Below, piece by piece: positions 26,165 through 34,937 of a stretch of DNA of 64,000 nucleotides (positions are counted from its first letter, which is position 1; the number at the start of each line of letters is the position of its first letter). The translations under genes were made by a program, and so were the position numbers. The DNA lies in the NCBI RefSeq assembly GCF_015330165.1, contig NZ_JADDXT010000002.1, forward strand, positions 3,995,646-4,059,645. Direction: 5' to 3'. This DNA comes from Zobellia roscoffensis. Its GTDB lineage: Bacteria > Bacteroidota > Bacteroidia > Flavobacteriales > Flavobacteriaceae. The notes under the pieces are model-generated. The model was not told the origin of the DNA. It did no database searches and saw only the letters and a list, made by a program, of their open reading frames with translations.

Positions 26165-27289
26165 GTGGAGCAATATGACGTAATCATTGTTGGTGGAGGA
26201 TTAGCTGGTTTAACGGCTGCTATCCATTTGGCAAAAGTAGGCCATGCCGTATTGGTTTTTGAAAAAGAAGTTTATCCACATCATAAAGTGTGTGGTGAAT
26301 ATGTATCTAATGAAGTACTTCCATATTTAATAAGTTTAGGGGTGGATTTAAAAGATCATGGAGCCATTTCAATTGACACTTTAAAATTTTCAACCGTGAA
26401 GGGTATAGTTCTAGAGACTAAGTTACCTCTAGGGGGAACAGGTATTAGCCGGTATGCTTTTGACAATTTGTTGTATAAAAAAGCAGTTTCATTAGGGGTG
26501 GACTTTGTTTTTAAAATTGTAAGTGAAATTAGATTTCAAGGTGCTGTTTTTAAAACGGTTACCATTGACAATGAAACATATACTTCAAGAATTCTTATTG
26601 GTGCATATGGCAAGCGAGGGGCTCTGGACAAGCAGTTGAATCGTAGTTTTATTCAGCAAAAATCTTCTTGGCTTGCGGTCAAGAGTCACTATAGACTAGA
26701 TAGTTTTCCAGAAAATGAAGTAGGCCTTCATAATTTTAAAGGGGGCTATGGTGGGCTATCAAAAACCGAATCAGGTGCAATTAATTTCTGTTATCTCACA
26801 TCTTACAAAAGTTTTCAGCTGGAAAAGGATATTGAGAAATTCAACACCAGAGTTGTTCAAAAAAACCCGATTTTAGAAGAATTTTTGACTCATGCAGAAC
26901 CGCTTTTTGAGTCGCCCTTAACTATAGCACAAGTATCTTTTCACGCTAAAAGCCCGGTAGAGCAACATGTTATCATGTGCGGTGATACGGCTGGCTTAAT
27001 TCATCCCCTTTGCGGGAACGGGATGGCTATGGCTATCCATAGTGCTAAAATAGCATCAGAATGTATAGATGCGTTTTTATCGGGAAATGAAATAGACCGA
27101 ATAAAGATGGAAGGGGCTTATGTGAAAAAATGGAATCGTACTTTTAAAAGAAGATTATGGTTTGGAAGACAATTACAATCTGTACTACTGAATCCTACTT
27201 GGTCTAGCTTTGCCATGACACTAGTAGTAAAACAACCTTGGCTTTTAAAACAACTAATTAAAAATACCCATGGGAAACCCATAAAATAA
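26165..27289 (+). CDS. FAD-dependent oxidoreductase (geranylgeranyl-reductase/UbiH-like)
   Basis: Seen: N-terminal Rossmann FAD motif DVIIVGGGLAGLTAAIHLAKVG (GxGxxG), KVCGEYVS, then the second FAD motif VIMCGDTAGLIHPLCGNGMAMAIHSAKIA (GD...P...G). Length 374 aa. The start is GTG at 26165; no ATG sits before the FAD motif. Family knowledge: flavoprotein monooxygenases or prenyl reductases. Inference: oxidation (ring hydroxylation or quinone formation) or reduction of the product of the type III PKS encoded two genes on, by analogy with the Streptomyces srs operon (SrsA PKS, SrsB methyltransferase, SrsC flavoprotein). First gene of a seven-gene operon; it overlaps the next gene by one base (TAATG). 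Confidence 0.85.
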   Translation: MEQYDVIIVGGGLAGLTAAIHLAKVGHAVLVFEKEVYPHHKVCGEYVSNEVLPYLISLGVDLKDHGAISIDTLKFSTVKGIVLETKLPLGGTGISRYAFDNLLYKKAVSLGVDFVFKIVSEIRFQGAVFKTVTIDNETYTSRILIGAYGKRGALDKQLNRSFIQQKSSWLAVKSHYRLDSFPENEVGLHNFKGGYGGLSKTESGAINFCYLTSYKSFQLEKDIEKFNTRVVQKNPILEEFLTHAEPLFESPLTIAQVSFHAKSPVEQHVIMCGDTAGLIHPLCGNGMAMAIHSAKIASECIDAFLSGNEIDRIKMEGAYVKKWNRTFKRRLWFGRQLQSVLLNPTWSSFAMTLVVKQPWLLKQLIKNTHGKPIK

Positions 27290-28005
27290 TGAGCGATTTT
27301 TTAAAACGAAGTGTGGAACCTGAACTTATGGATGATTTATCCTTAGATCAAACTCTTCTTAAAAAGGTTTTATTAGATATTGATCATGCTAATCGTTTTT
27401 TGAATGGAAACAATCTTACTATTCAGGCTTTAGATAGTCTAATATCAGGAAAAAACAAAGAATCATATACGATTTTAGACATGGGTTGTGGTGACGGAAG
27501 TATGCTTAGAGCGGTTGTTTTATGGGCTAGAAAACAAAACATTGGTATTACTTGTATCGGAGTTGATCTGAATGATAAAAGTCTTGAAATAGCAAGTGAA
27601 GAATCGAAGCATTTTCCTGAAATTCAGTATTGGAAACAAGATATTTTACAGTTGAAACCAGACAAATTGGAGTGTGATATATTATTGTGCACCCTTACAA
27701 TGCATCATTTTAAAAATGACCAAATTCCTCAATTTCTAGAACAGTTTTCAAAATTGAGCCGAATCGGATTTATTATTAACGATTTACATAGAAGTGCTTT
27801 AGCGTATCAACTTTTTAAACTCTTTAGTGCTATTTTTATACGAACAGATATAGCCAAAAGTGATGGTCTTATCTCTATAAAAAGTGGTTTTAAGATGAAT
27901 GAGTTACTAGCACTTTCTAAAAACCTACCTAAAATGAAGCATACTATCAACTGGAAATGGGCCTTTAGATATGTATGGGTTGCCCAACAAAAACGACCGA
28001 CTTAA
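27289..28005 (+). CDS. SAM-dependent class I methyltransferase
   Basis: Seen: the SAM-binding motif ILDMGCGDGSMLRAV (about residues 63-77), acidic motif II (IGVDLNDKSLEIA) and CDILLCTLTMHHF. Length 238 aa. Its start overlaps the flavoprotein stop (TAATG) and its stop is 4 nt before the type III PKS start: translational coupling. Inference: O- or C-methylation of the polyketide product. The fold differs from the ICMT-like SrsB of the Streptomyces srs pathway, so this would be an analogous rather than orthologous step. Confidence 0.88.
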   Translation: MSDFLKRSVEPELMDDLSLDQTLLKKVLLDIDHANRFLNGNNLTIQALDSLISGKNKESYTILDMGCGDGSMLRAVVLWARKQNIGITCIGVDLNDKSLEIASEESKHFPEIQYWKQDILQLKPDKLECDILLCTLTMHHFKNDQIPQFLEQFSKLSRIGFIINDLHRSALAYQLFKLFSAIFIRTDIAKSDGLISIKSGFKMNELLALSKNLPKMKHTINWKWAFRYVWVAQQKRPT

Positions 28006-28009
28006 ATAT

Positions 28010-29065
28010 ATGAATGAAGTTCGAATAGTAAAAACAGTCAAGCAATTGCCTGATTATTGCAAACCAACCAAGGAAATTTTGCCCTTAGTGAATCTTTGGC
28101 TTTCTGGTCAAGAAGATCGTTTTAGACGTAAGGTCATTAAGATTTTTGAAGGCGCAGCTGTAGATAAACGCTATAGTATTATGCAGCCGGAAGAGGTTTT
28201 TATTGCAACTTCCTTCGAAGAGAAAAACAATATATATGTTCGTGAAATCAAGAAATTAGGAAAGAAGGTCCTAGAGAAAGCATTAATCCAAAGCAATTGG
28301 CAAGCAGATTCCATAGACTATATTATTACGGTGAGTTGCACGGGTATTATGATTCCTTCTTTGGATGCCTATTTAATTAATGATTTAGGATTACGACAAG
28401 ATGTGGTACGCCTTCCAGTTACTGAAATGGGATGTGCTGCTGGTGTTTCTGGTTTGATTTATGCGCACAATTTCCTAAAGTCTAATCCAGGGAAACGTGC
28501 AGCGGTAATTGCTGTTGAGAGTCCTACTGCTACATTTCAGTTAAATGATTTTTCTATGGCCAATATGGTAAGTGCTGCCATTTTTGGCGATGGTGCTTCC
28601 TGTGTACTTATGTCTTCGGAAGAAAAAGCAATGGGTCCCATGATAAAAGGGAGTGAAATGTATCACTTTACCGATGCTACACACATGATGGGTTTTGATT
28701 TAACGAACCACGGTCTTAAAATGATTTTAGATATATCCGTACCTGAAACTATAGCTGAACATTTCCCGAATATTGTACACCCCTTTTTAAAAAAGCATGG
28801 CACATCCATAGATGGAGTTGATCATTTAATTTTTCATCCTGGAGGAAAGAAGATAGTCCAGACGGTTGAAGCGCTGTTTGGAAAAATGGGGAAGAATATT
28901 GATGATACACGTGAGGTATTGCGCCAATATGGGAATATGAGCAGCGCAACCGTACTTTATGTTTTAGAGCGATTTATGGAAAAAGATATAAAAAATGGAG
29001 AGCAAGGACTCATTCTGAGTTTTGGTCCGGGTTTCTCTGCCCAACGGGTTTTATTGGAATGGTAA
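28010..29065 (+). CDS. Type III polyketide synthase (chalcone/stilbene synthase family)
   Basis: Seen: thiolase fold with the Cys-His-Asn triad of type III PKS: TEMGCAAGVSGL (Cys142), LIFHPGGKK (His276) and QYGNMSSAT (Asn309), counted from MNEVRIV; the final GFGPG-type loop reads LSFGPGFSAQRV. Length 351 aa. The frame is open to an ATG at 27971, which would overlap the methyltransferase by 35 nt; ATG 28010 is the better start. Function: repeated decarboxylative condensation of malonyl-CoA on an acyl starter, then cyclisation to resorcinols, phloroglucinols or pyrones. The neighbouring ACP and fatty-acid-type genes suggest a long or branched acyl starter made in situ. Confidence 0.93.
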   Translation: MNEVRIVKTVKQLPDYCKPTKEILPLVNLWLSGQEDRFRRKVIKIFEGAAVDKRYSIMQPEEVFIATSFEEKNNIYVREIKKLGKKVLEKALIQSNWQADSIDYIITVSCTGIMIPSLDAYLINDLGLRQDVVRLPVTEMGCAAGVSGLIYAHNFLKSNPGKRAAVIAVESPTATFQLNDFSMANMVSAAIFGDGASCVLMSSEEKAMGPMIKGSEMYHFTDATHMMGFDLTNHGLKMILDISVPETIAEHFPNIVHPFLKKHGTSIDGVDHLIFHPGGKKIVQTVEALFGKMGKNIDDTREVLRQYGNMSSATVLYVLERFMEKDIKNGEQGLILSFGPGFSAQRVLLEW

Positions 29066-29087
29066 CATATGGAAGTGATAAAATAAT

Positions 29088-29867
29088 ATGAAAAAACAGT
29101 GGGTACTTATTCTTGGAGGGAGTAGCGGACTAGGTTTGGCAACCGCTAAAAAAATGGCGCGTAACGGATATCACCTCATAATTATACATAGAGATAGGAG
29201 AACTGATTTAGAAGAGATTAACACTCATTTTAAAGAAATCACTTCAAGGGGTGTGGAGCTATTGAGTTTTAATATTGATGTTGCGAATTCTAGTAAAAGG
29301 AAGGAAATTATTGATGAGATAAAATCGACATTAGACCATTCAGGGAAAATCAAAATGTTAGTCCACAGCATTGCTAAAGGAAGCCTAAAACCTATGACTT
29401 CAAACAAAGAAATCACTTTAAACCATCAAGATATAGAAATCACCCTAAATGCCATGGCTTTAAGTCTTTACGATTGGATAAAAGAGCTTTCTGCACAAAA
29501 TCTATTTGATGAAGATGCGCGTGTTGTTGCCTTTACCAGTGAGGGTAGTAGCAAAGCGTGGGAAGGCTATGCAGCTGTTTCTGCAGCTAAAGCAACTCTG
29601 GAAGCGCTTACACGAAGTATTGCATTGGAATACGCCTCAAAAGGAATTAAAGCCAACTGCATACAAGCAGGAACTACAGATACCAAGGCATTTCAAATGA
29701 TACCCAATAGCGATAGTTTAAAGAAAAACGCCCTTAACCGTAACCCTAATAAACGTTTAACTACACCTGAGGATGTGGCCAATGCCGTTTATCTGTTGAG
29801 TACTGATGAGGCAAAATGGATTACGGGAACCGTGATAAAAGTGGATGGAGGGGAGAGTTTGCGTTAA
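29088..29867 (+). CDS. SDR-family enoyl-ACP-reductase-like protein
   Basis: Seen: NAD(P) motif LGGSSGLGLATAKKMA (about 9-24), VHSIAKGSLKP and the catalytic YAAVSAAK with Tyr161 and Lys168. The Tyr-x6-Lys spacing is that of FabI/FabL enoyl-ACP reductases rather than Tyr-x3-Lys of ketoreductases. C-terminal KANCIQAGTTDTKAF and WITGTVIKVDGG are standard. Length 259 aa. Inference: reduces the enoyl intermediate during synthesis of the dedicated acyl chain; a ketoreductase is not seen in the operon and would come from the cell's FabG. Confidence 0.85.
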   Translation: MKKQWVLILGGSSGLGLATAKKMARNGYHLIIIHRDRRTDLEEINTHFKEITSRGVELLSFNIDVANSSKRKEIIDEIKSTLDHSGKIKMLVHSIAKGSLKPMTSNKEITLNHQDIEITLNAMALSLYDWIKELSAQNLFDEDARVVAFTSEGSSKAWEGYAAVSAAKATLEALTRSIALEYASKGIKANCIQAGTTDTKAFQMIPNSDSLKKNALNRNPNKRLTTPEDVANAVYLLSTDEAKWITGTVIKVDGGESLR

Positions 29868-29970
29868 CCCCTCCCTTCGGCTGCGCTCAGGAAGGGGTTG
29901 TGTCTGCCTGCGCTCAGGAAGGGGTAAGAGTACAGAACATAAACCTTTTTGGCTGCGCTCAGGAAGGGGT
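29867..29970. repeat. Three GC-rich 18-bp direct repeats with hairpin potential
   Basis: CTGCGCTCAGGAAGGGGT occurs at 29881-29898, 29908-29925 and 29953-29970. The first copy can also pair with ACCCCTCCCT (29867-29876) in a 10-bp stem with one mismatch. The segment is much richer in G+C than its surroundings and lies inside the biosynthetic operon, so it may be an attenuator or processing site, or a dispersed REP-like element. Confidence 0.9.
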
Positions 29971-30031
29971 TGTGAGATTTGTGCCTGTGATTACGCGCTG
30001 CGCAATCTAATTTAAAACAGAATATTATAAA

Positions 30032-30484
30032 ATGACGAAAACAGAACTTATAAACCAATTACCGTACGGCCTTCCGTTCTTGTTTGTTGACGACCTGCTA
30101 AAGGTGAGTAGGGATGGGGTGAAAGGCACCTATTTGTTTTCTAAGGATTCGGATTTTTACAAAGGGCATTTTAAAGAGGCTCCGGTAACGCCAGGTGTAC
30201 TTTTGACCGAATGTTGTGCGCAGATTGGCTTGGTGTGTTTGGGTATCTTTCTGTTGTCTCAAGCAGATGATTTTACACCAAAAGGGATGCAAATCGGTAT
30301 GAGTAGCTCTCAGATGGATTTCTTGCTTCCAGTACAACCGGACGAAAAAGTAACGGTTACCTCTGAGAAAGTATATTTTAGATTCAATAAGTTGAAATGC
30401 AAGGTAAAAATGCACAACTCCCAAGGGGAATTGGTCTGCAAAGGTGAGATATCCGGAATGTTTAAAACTGAAGGAAATGCGTAG
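30032..30484 (+). CDS. Hotdog-fold beta-hydroxyacyl-ACP dehydratase (FabZ-like)
   Basis: Seen: the FabZ active-site pattern KGHFKEAPVTPGVLLTECCAQ with His46 and Glu60, preceded by LPYGLPFLFVDDLLKV. Length 150 aa matches FabZ. Function: dehydration of 3-hydroxyacyl-ACP to enoyl-ACP. Its last 8 nt overlap the ketosynthase start, so the two are translationally coupled. Inference: part of the operon's own elongation set, together with the SDR, ketosynthase and ACP. Confidence 0.9.
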   Translation: MTKTELINQLPYGLPFLFVDDLLKVSRDGVKGTYLFSKDSDFYKGHFKEAPVTPGVLLTECCAQIGLVCLGIFLLSQADDFTPKGMQIGMSSSQMDFLLPVQPDEKVTVTSEKVYFRFNKLKCKVKMHNSQGELVCKGEISGMFKTEGNA

Positions 30485-31751
30485 AAGAGTTGTAATAACT
30501 GGCATGGGAGTTTGTGCGCCTAATGGAATTGGTCTTGATAGTTTTGCTGAAGCAATGGAGCAAGGCAAGAGTGGTATTCGGTTTCAGGCTCAATTAAAAG
30601 CGCTTGAGTTTGCTTGTCAAATCGCAGGGAAACCTGAGTTGACCGATGAGCTTTTAAATCAGTATTTTACACCCTTACAATTACGCGGACTCTCCGCCAC
30701 GGGAATTATGTACGGTGTAATTGCAGGTGCCGATGCATGGAAGGATGCCGGATTACCAGTAGCCAAAAAGGACAAACCAGATTGGGACAGCGGTATTCTC
30801 TTCGGATCTGGAACGCTGGGGGTGGATAAGTTTCATGAGGCTATACATCTTGTAGATGCAAAGAAAGTCCGTCGTTTGGGAAGTACAACGGTTATCCAAA
30901 CTATGGCGAGTGGCGTTAGTGCCTATTTAGGCGGTATTTTAGGTTGCGGCAATCAAGTGACAACAAATTCTTCCGCTTGTACAACAGGAACGGAAGGTGT
31001 TCTTATGGGTTATGAGCGTATTGCCAACAGTCATGCAGAACGTATGTTGGTAGGTAGTTGCAGTGATAGCGGACCCTATGTTTGGTCCGGCTTTGATGCC
31101 ATGCGGATTCTTCCTAGAAATTATAACAATAACCCTGAAGTTGCCAGTAGGCCTATGAGTGCTTCGGCGGTAGGTTTTGTGCCGGGAAGTGGGGCAGGAG
31201 CCTTAGTTTTGGAATCTTTGGAGAGTGCCAAAGCACGCGGAGCCAAAATCTATGCAGAAGTCTTAGGGGGTGCTATAAATAGTGGTGGGCAACGTGGTGA
31301 TGGTACAATGACCGCACCTAATAGTGAAGCGGTACAACGTTGCATTTCTCAAGCGGTTACGAATGCAGGAATAGAAAATGATGCTATTGATACCATAAAC
31401 GGACATTTAACTGCTACGACCAAAGATGCATTAGAGATTGCAAATTGGAGTGCAGCTTTGGGGCGTTCAGGAAATGATTTTCCCTACATCAATTCCTTTA
31501 AAGGGCTTTTTGGACATTGTTTATCTGCTGCAGGGAGTATTGAATGTGTGGCAGCAGTACTTCAGTTTAAAAAATCTCAAGTGTTCGGGAATAAGAATTG
31601 TGAGGATTTACATCCAGAAATCACGCAAATAATTGAAGCTGAACGTATCCCTCAAAAAACAATAACACATCAACCTAGTATCTTAGCAAAAGCTAGTTTC
31701 GGTTTTGGAGATGTCAATGCTTGTGTTATTTTTAAAAATTATACGGCTTGA
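30477..31751 (+). CDS. Beta-ketoacyl-ACP synthase (KAS I/II family)
   Basis: Seen: MRRRVVITGMGVCAPNG start; catalytic Cys168 in SSACTTGTEG; histidines in NGHLTATTKDALE and FGHCLSAAGSIE, completing the Cys-His-His triad; SKASFGFGDVNA-like C-terminus. The frame opens 33 nt earlier, but ATG 30477 aligns with the family. The motif normally TxxTxxxD around the second His reads TATTKDA, acceptable. Function: condenses malonyl-ACP with acyl-ACP. Inference: builds the special acyl chain passed to the type III PKS. Confidence 0.92.
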   Translation: MRRRVVITGMGVCAPNGIGLDSFAEAMEQGKSGIRFQAQLKALEFACQIAGKPELTDELLNQYFTPLQLRGLSATGIMYGVIAGADAWKDAGLPVAKKDKPDWDSGILFGSGTLGVDKFHEAIHLVDAKKVRRLGSTTVIQTMASGVSAYLGGILGCGNQVTTNSSACTTGTEGVLMGYERIANSHAERMLVGSCSDSGPYVWSGFDAMRILPRNYNNNPEVASRPMSASAVGFVPGSGAGALVLESLESAKARGAKIYAEVLGGAINSGGQRGDGTMTAPNSEAVQRCISQAVTNAGIENDAIDTINGHLTATTKDALEIANWSAALGRSGNDFPYINSFKGLFGHCLSAAGSIECVAAVLQFKKSQVFGNKNCEDLHPEITQIIEAERIPQKTITHQPSILAKASFGFGDVNACVIFKNYTA

Positions 31752-31784
31752 GAAAGAGCAAGAGAATCAATCGACTTAAAAACT

Positions 31785-32036
31785 ATGGATCAAGAGACTA
31801 AATACAACAAACTTAAAGATATTATTAAGGTCTATTTACCTGAAGATGTTTCGGTAGATGCCATTACAGCAGAGAGTCATTTTATTAGTGAACTTAATAT
31901 TAATTCGGCCAATTTAGTGGATATAGTTCTAGATGTTGAAGATGAATTTGATATCATGCTAGAGAATGCAGATATGGACCAAATGCAAACCGTACAAGAT
32001 GCACTCGGCATTATAGACGCAAAACTTGGAGTCTAA
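31785..32036 (+). CDS. Acyl carrier protein
   Basis: Seen: an 83-aa helical acidic protein with the phosphopantetheine attachment region SELNINSANLVDIVLDVEDEFDI. The usual DSL motif is NSA here, with Ser41 retained. Family knowledge: a dedicated ACP diverged from the housekeeping AcpP. Last gene of the operon, convergent with terC across 4 nt; its presence argues that the acyl chain is made and handed over while ACP-bound. Confidence 0.93.
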   Translation: MDQETKYNKLKDIIKVYLPEDVSVDAITAESHFISELNINSANLVDIVLDVEDEFDIMLENADMDQMQTVQDALGIIDAKLGV

Positions 32037-32040
32037 ATGA

Positions 32041-33006
32041 TTAATCGTTTTGCGGTAACTCTTCTTTTGTCTTCTTTTCGGGAATTAATAAGGACGCGCC
32101 AATACCTGATAAAAGCGCCACGGATATGACAACTAGAGATAGCCATTCTGGTAATTCCACTTGATGGGAAAATAACATTTTAAGCCCTACAAAGGCCAAT
32201 ATAACTACCAAGCTATAATTTATATAACGGAATTTCTCCAACATTCTAGAGATAAGGAAATACATAGAACGCAAACCAAGAATAGCCAATATGTTAGAAC
32301 TGAATACAATAAAAGGGTCTGCAGTAATGGCTAAAATAGCAGGAATACTGTCCAAAGCGAACAACACATCCGTAAGTTCAATAACCACTAAGGCCACGAA
32401 AAGGGGAGTGGCGGCGCGTAAACCTTTCAGTCTTACAAAAAAGTCATGCCCGTGAAAGTCAGATGTTATTGGATAAATTTTACCTATTTGCTTGAAAATC
32501 CATGAATCCTTGGGTTTAAAGTTTTCGTCATCGCCCTTAAGCATCTTAAAAGCCGTCCATAATAGGAACACCCCAAAGACATAAATAATCCACTCAAATT
32601 TAGTAATCAGCGCCACGCCAAAGAGAATCATCAACCCTCTAAAAACAATAGCACCCAAAATACCCCAGAACAACACGCGATGTTGGTAAAGTGCCGGAAT
32701 CTTAAAAGCAGAAAATATAACCGCAATAACAAAAACGTTATCTATACTAAGCGATAATTCTATGAGGTAGCCAGTTATATACTTCAGAACGGCATTATTG
32801 GGAGTTAAGTTGGTGGGATTTTCTATAAGCCCTTCGGTAAACAACCAATAAATAACACCGCTAAAGGCCAAGGCCACGGAAACCCACACGGCAGTCCATA
32901 TAGCAGCTTCTTTACTTTTAATGACATGCTCATCTTTGTTGAACACGCCTAAGTCTAACGCAAGGAAAACGATAATAAGAGCAATAAAAAGTATCCAAAC
33001 CCACAT
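32041..33006 (-). CDS. TerC/Alx-family integral membrane protein
   Basis: Seen: about nine hydrophobic helices with the TerC signatures ELSLSIDNVFVIAVIFSAF and ELTDVLFALDSIPAILAIT, each bearing acidic residues within the membrane. Length 321 aa. Family knowledge: TerC/Alx proteins export Mn2+ or load metals into exported proteins. Inference: inner-membrane manganese-linked transporter. Minus-strand TATCTTCG about 20 nt upstream of the start may be a variant -7 element. Confidence 0.9.
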   Translation of the reverse strand: MWVWILFIALIIVFLALDLGVFNKDEHVIKSKEAAIWTAVWVSVALAFSGVIYWLFTEGLIENPTNLTPNNAVLKYITGYLIELSLSIDNVFVIAVIFSAFKIPALYQHRVLFWGILGAIVFRGLMILFGVALITKFEWIIYVFGVFLLWTAFKMLKGDDENFKPKDSWIFKQIGKIYPITSDFHGHDFFVRLKGLRAATPLFVALVVIELTDVLFALDSIPAILAITADPFIVFSSNILAILGLRSMYFLISRMLEKFRYINYSLVVILAFVGLKMLFSHQVELPEWLSLVVISVALLSGIGASLLIPEKKTKEELPQND

Positions 33007-33157
33007 ACTATATAGTTTTTACGGCTGCGAAGATACTGTTTTTTGGAGTTTGTGTAGACGCATTAAATAACGTCTTTAACTCAATTGAAATCAACTTAAG
33101 AAAGAATTATTTATGATATGAACGATAATCATATTACCGTTGTTTTTCAATACATTA

Positions 33158-33676
33158 CTATTCGTTGTTTGTAGTAAAAATGAGAGTAACCACAACCTTG
33201 TTATCTGTTCTTTCTTTTTGGATTGAAATTCCATAATCTGATGAAAATAGGGTAGTAGTACCCACTAATTTGGACTGTTTTCTTAAAAAGTTGATGGTGA
33301 TAGACTTTGAGGTACCCTTTAAGGTAAGGGTTCCTGTAACGGAAAAACCATTTGTTGTATCTACAATTTTAGTACTTTCAAAACTGATTTTTGGATAGTC
33401 ATCTGAATTAAAGTATTTACTACCTTTTAGATGCCAGTCCCTAAGAAAGTTGCCCGTTTTAATAGTTTCTACGTTTACAGAACCTTTAAATTTGGAATTG
33501 GTTATAGAGGTAAGGTTTAGTTCTGATTTTGATTCAAAACCCGATAGGCTGCCGTCCACATTTTTTGAAACAAAACGAAATGTAATTTCAGCTGATGTAA
33601 TACTAGTTTGGTCTTGAGCATGTAGCATGCAGCCACTGATTAGCAGTGTTATGAATAGGATGTAAATAGATTTCAT
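33158..33676 (-). CDS. YceI-like family exported protein
   Basis: Seen: an N-terminal signal (MKSIYILFITLLISGCMLHA); either Cys16 is lipidated (ISGC) or cleavage follows HAQ. The mature part fits the YceI lipocalin-like fold: AEITFRFVSKNVDGSLSGF, NVETIKTGNFLRDWHLKGSKYFNSDDYPKISF-type pattern and GTLTLKGTSKSITINF. Length 172 aa. Family knowledge: YceI proteins bind isoprenoid or fatty-acid-like ligands in the periplasm. A promoter-like TACCTTTG is 25 nt upstream. Confidence 0.88.
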   Translation of the reverse strand: MKSIYILFITLLISGCMLHAQDQTSITSAEITFRFVSKNVDGSLSGFESKSELNLTSITNSKFKGSVNVETIKTGNFLRDWHLKGSKYFNSDDYPKISFESTKIVDTTNGFSVTGTLTLKGTSKSITINFLRKQSKLVGTTTLFSSDYGISIQKERTDNKVVVTLIFTTNNE

Positions 33677-33700
33677 GAATGCGGTGCTATTGTAGTTTTA

Positions 33701-33708
33701 CAAAGGTA
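33701..33708 (-). promoter_or_regulatory. Candidate -7 element (TACCTTTG) of the YceI-like gene
   Basis: Exact TAnnTTTG match on the minus strand, identical to the mutS2 element at 14377-14384 and at a similar distance (about 25 nt) from the start codon. Confidence 0.45.
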
Positions 33709-33828
33709 AGTCATTTGAAAATACCGATGACCCGAACATATTTGTCGGCATAAATACAATCTAAAGTGTAAACTAGTACCGTTTTTGGTAAATTAGTATC
33801 TTTATAACAGAACTAATATGAAGTAATT

Positions 33829-34155
33829 ATGAAAACCCCCCTTTTTATGATCGCGGCTTGTATTCTTATGGGTACATGTGGATTATCTGCTCAAGAAATT
33901 AAAGAAAAGAAATCTGAAATCACCAAGTATACGGTTATGGAGCGTTTTGAGCCTAAAGTTATGTTGACTATAGAAGAACGTACCCAGTTACGAGAGGAAC
34001 GTTTGGCAGAAACCAAAAGACGTAAGGAAATATTGGATACTTTAGATATTTCAGAAAGAAAAAGACAACGGTTACTTCAAGATTTAATAACGGAACCATT
34101 CTCGAATAGGTTATCCAGAACCATGGCCGAAATTGAATTTGAGGACGAAGAATAA
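33829..34155 (+). CDS. Small exported charged protein
   Basis: Seen: a signal peptide (MKTPLFMIAACILMGTCGLSAQ, cleavage after SAQ about residue 22) and about 86 highly charged, mostly helical residues (TIEERTQLREERLAETKRRKEIL, LDISERKRQRLLQDL). No recognised domain. The pattern resembles short periplasmic helical proteins. A strong terminator follows, which supports a real transcription unit. Function unknown. Confidence 0.7.
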   Translation: MKTPLFMIAACILMGTCGLSAQEIKEKKSEITKYTVMERFEPKVMLTIEERTQLREERLAETKRRKEILDTLDISERKRQRLLQDLITEPFSNRLSRTMAEIEFEDEE

Positions 34156-34177
34156 AGAATATATACCACCTAAACGG

Positions 34178-34220
34178 AAAATACCTCCATAGAGCAAATT
34201 GCTTTTTGGGGGTATTTTTT
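34178..34220 (+). terminator. Intrinsic terminator with nested hairpin
   Basis: AAATACCTCC (34179-34188) pairs with GGGGGTATTT (34208-34217), one G-U pair, followed by T residues. The loop contains a second small hairpin AGCAA / TTGCT (34193-34203). Confidence 0.82.
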
Positions 34221-34598
34221 TGGTTACGAACGTATATTTTGACTTTCAAAGCAATTTTTCTGAAGATAATGGGTTTGTTTAGAATAGATTTTCAGGAGTT
34301 TATACTGTTAAGAGTTCAATAAGTCGATAAAGGGCTTGAGCTTATAATTTTTTGAAGGTCGTCAAAATGGTTCTTTAAATCTAAAGATTATTTCTGTTGT
34401 TACTCCTTTAAGTTCAATTGATTAGCTGTTGATAAGTTGTTAATAAAATTACATATTTCACTTTGTGACATAGTATAGCAAACATCATTAATTTAATGTT
34501 AAAGTCTGATTATATGGGTGTTAAGGTGAAAACTGTAGGATTTTTTTTTATAACTTAGAGGAACACAGTTTATCTCAACAACCCAAAACTCTACACCT
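34221..34598. other. 378-bp non-coding gap before the coiled-coil pair
   Basis: AT-rich sequence with no ORF, no clear hairpin terminator and no repeat recognised elsewhere in the window. It must contain the promoter of the gene at 34599, but no exact TAnnTTTG was found at a sensible distance. Confidence 0.4.
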
Positions 34599-34937
34599 AT
34601 GACAACAACTCAGCGCCCTTCATCAAAAGTAGAAGAAAACGACAAAAATGCCATTGTTGTAAGACTTCAACGAAATCAAAAAGACCTGGTTCAATTACGA
34701 ACGAAACTCAATTCGTACCGTTGTGAGCCAAAAACCTATTCGCTTTATGAGCGAATAGAATCGCTACGAAGTAAAATGGATTCTTTAAGCCATTCCAATA
34801 GTGAAATTATATCGGCATTACAGGATACTCGTAAAACGGTTAACATTCATTTAGAACGTGCTAAAAGACATCTTACTGAATTTAGGAGACTGAATGACGG
34901 TGTAGAAGAGTATCTACATATTTGTACCGGACACTAA
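34599..34937 (+). CDS. Small coiled-coil protein, paralogue A
   Basis: Seen: a 112-aa soluble helical protein, no signal peptide. A heptad-like core runs from RLQRNQKDLVQLRTKLNSYRCEP to the end. It is clearly paralogous to the next gene: both share LxRNxKDxxQLxxKLNSYxCEPxTY, then a helical stretch and a final Tyr-containing helix. Family not recognised; function unknown. The shared Cys in SYxCEP is notable. Confidence 0.75.
   Translation: MTTTQRPSSKVEENDKNAIVVRLQRNQKDLVQLRTKLNSYRCEPKTYSLYERIESLRSKMDSLSHSNSEIISALQDTRKTVNIHLERAKRHLTEFRRLNDGVEEYLHICTGH

Noticed and set aside
29816..30010. 64-codon plus-strand frame with repeated GCAQEGV units
   Set aside because: It is the translation of the GC-rich DNA repeat and overlaps the SDR gene end; no start context or conservation is visible.
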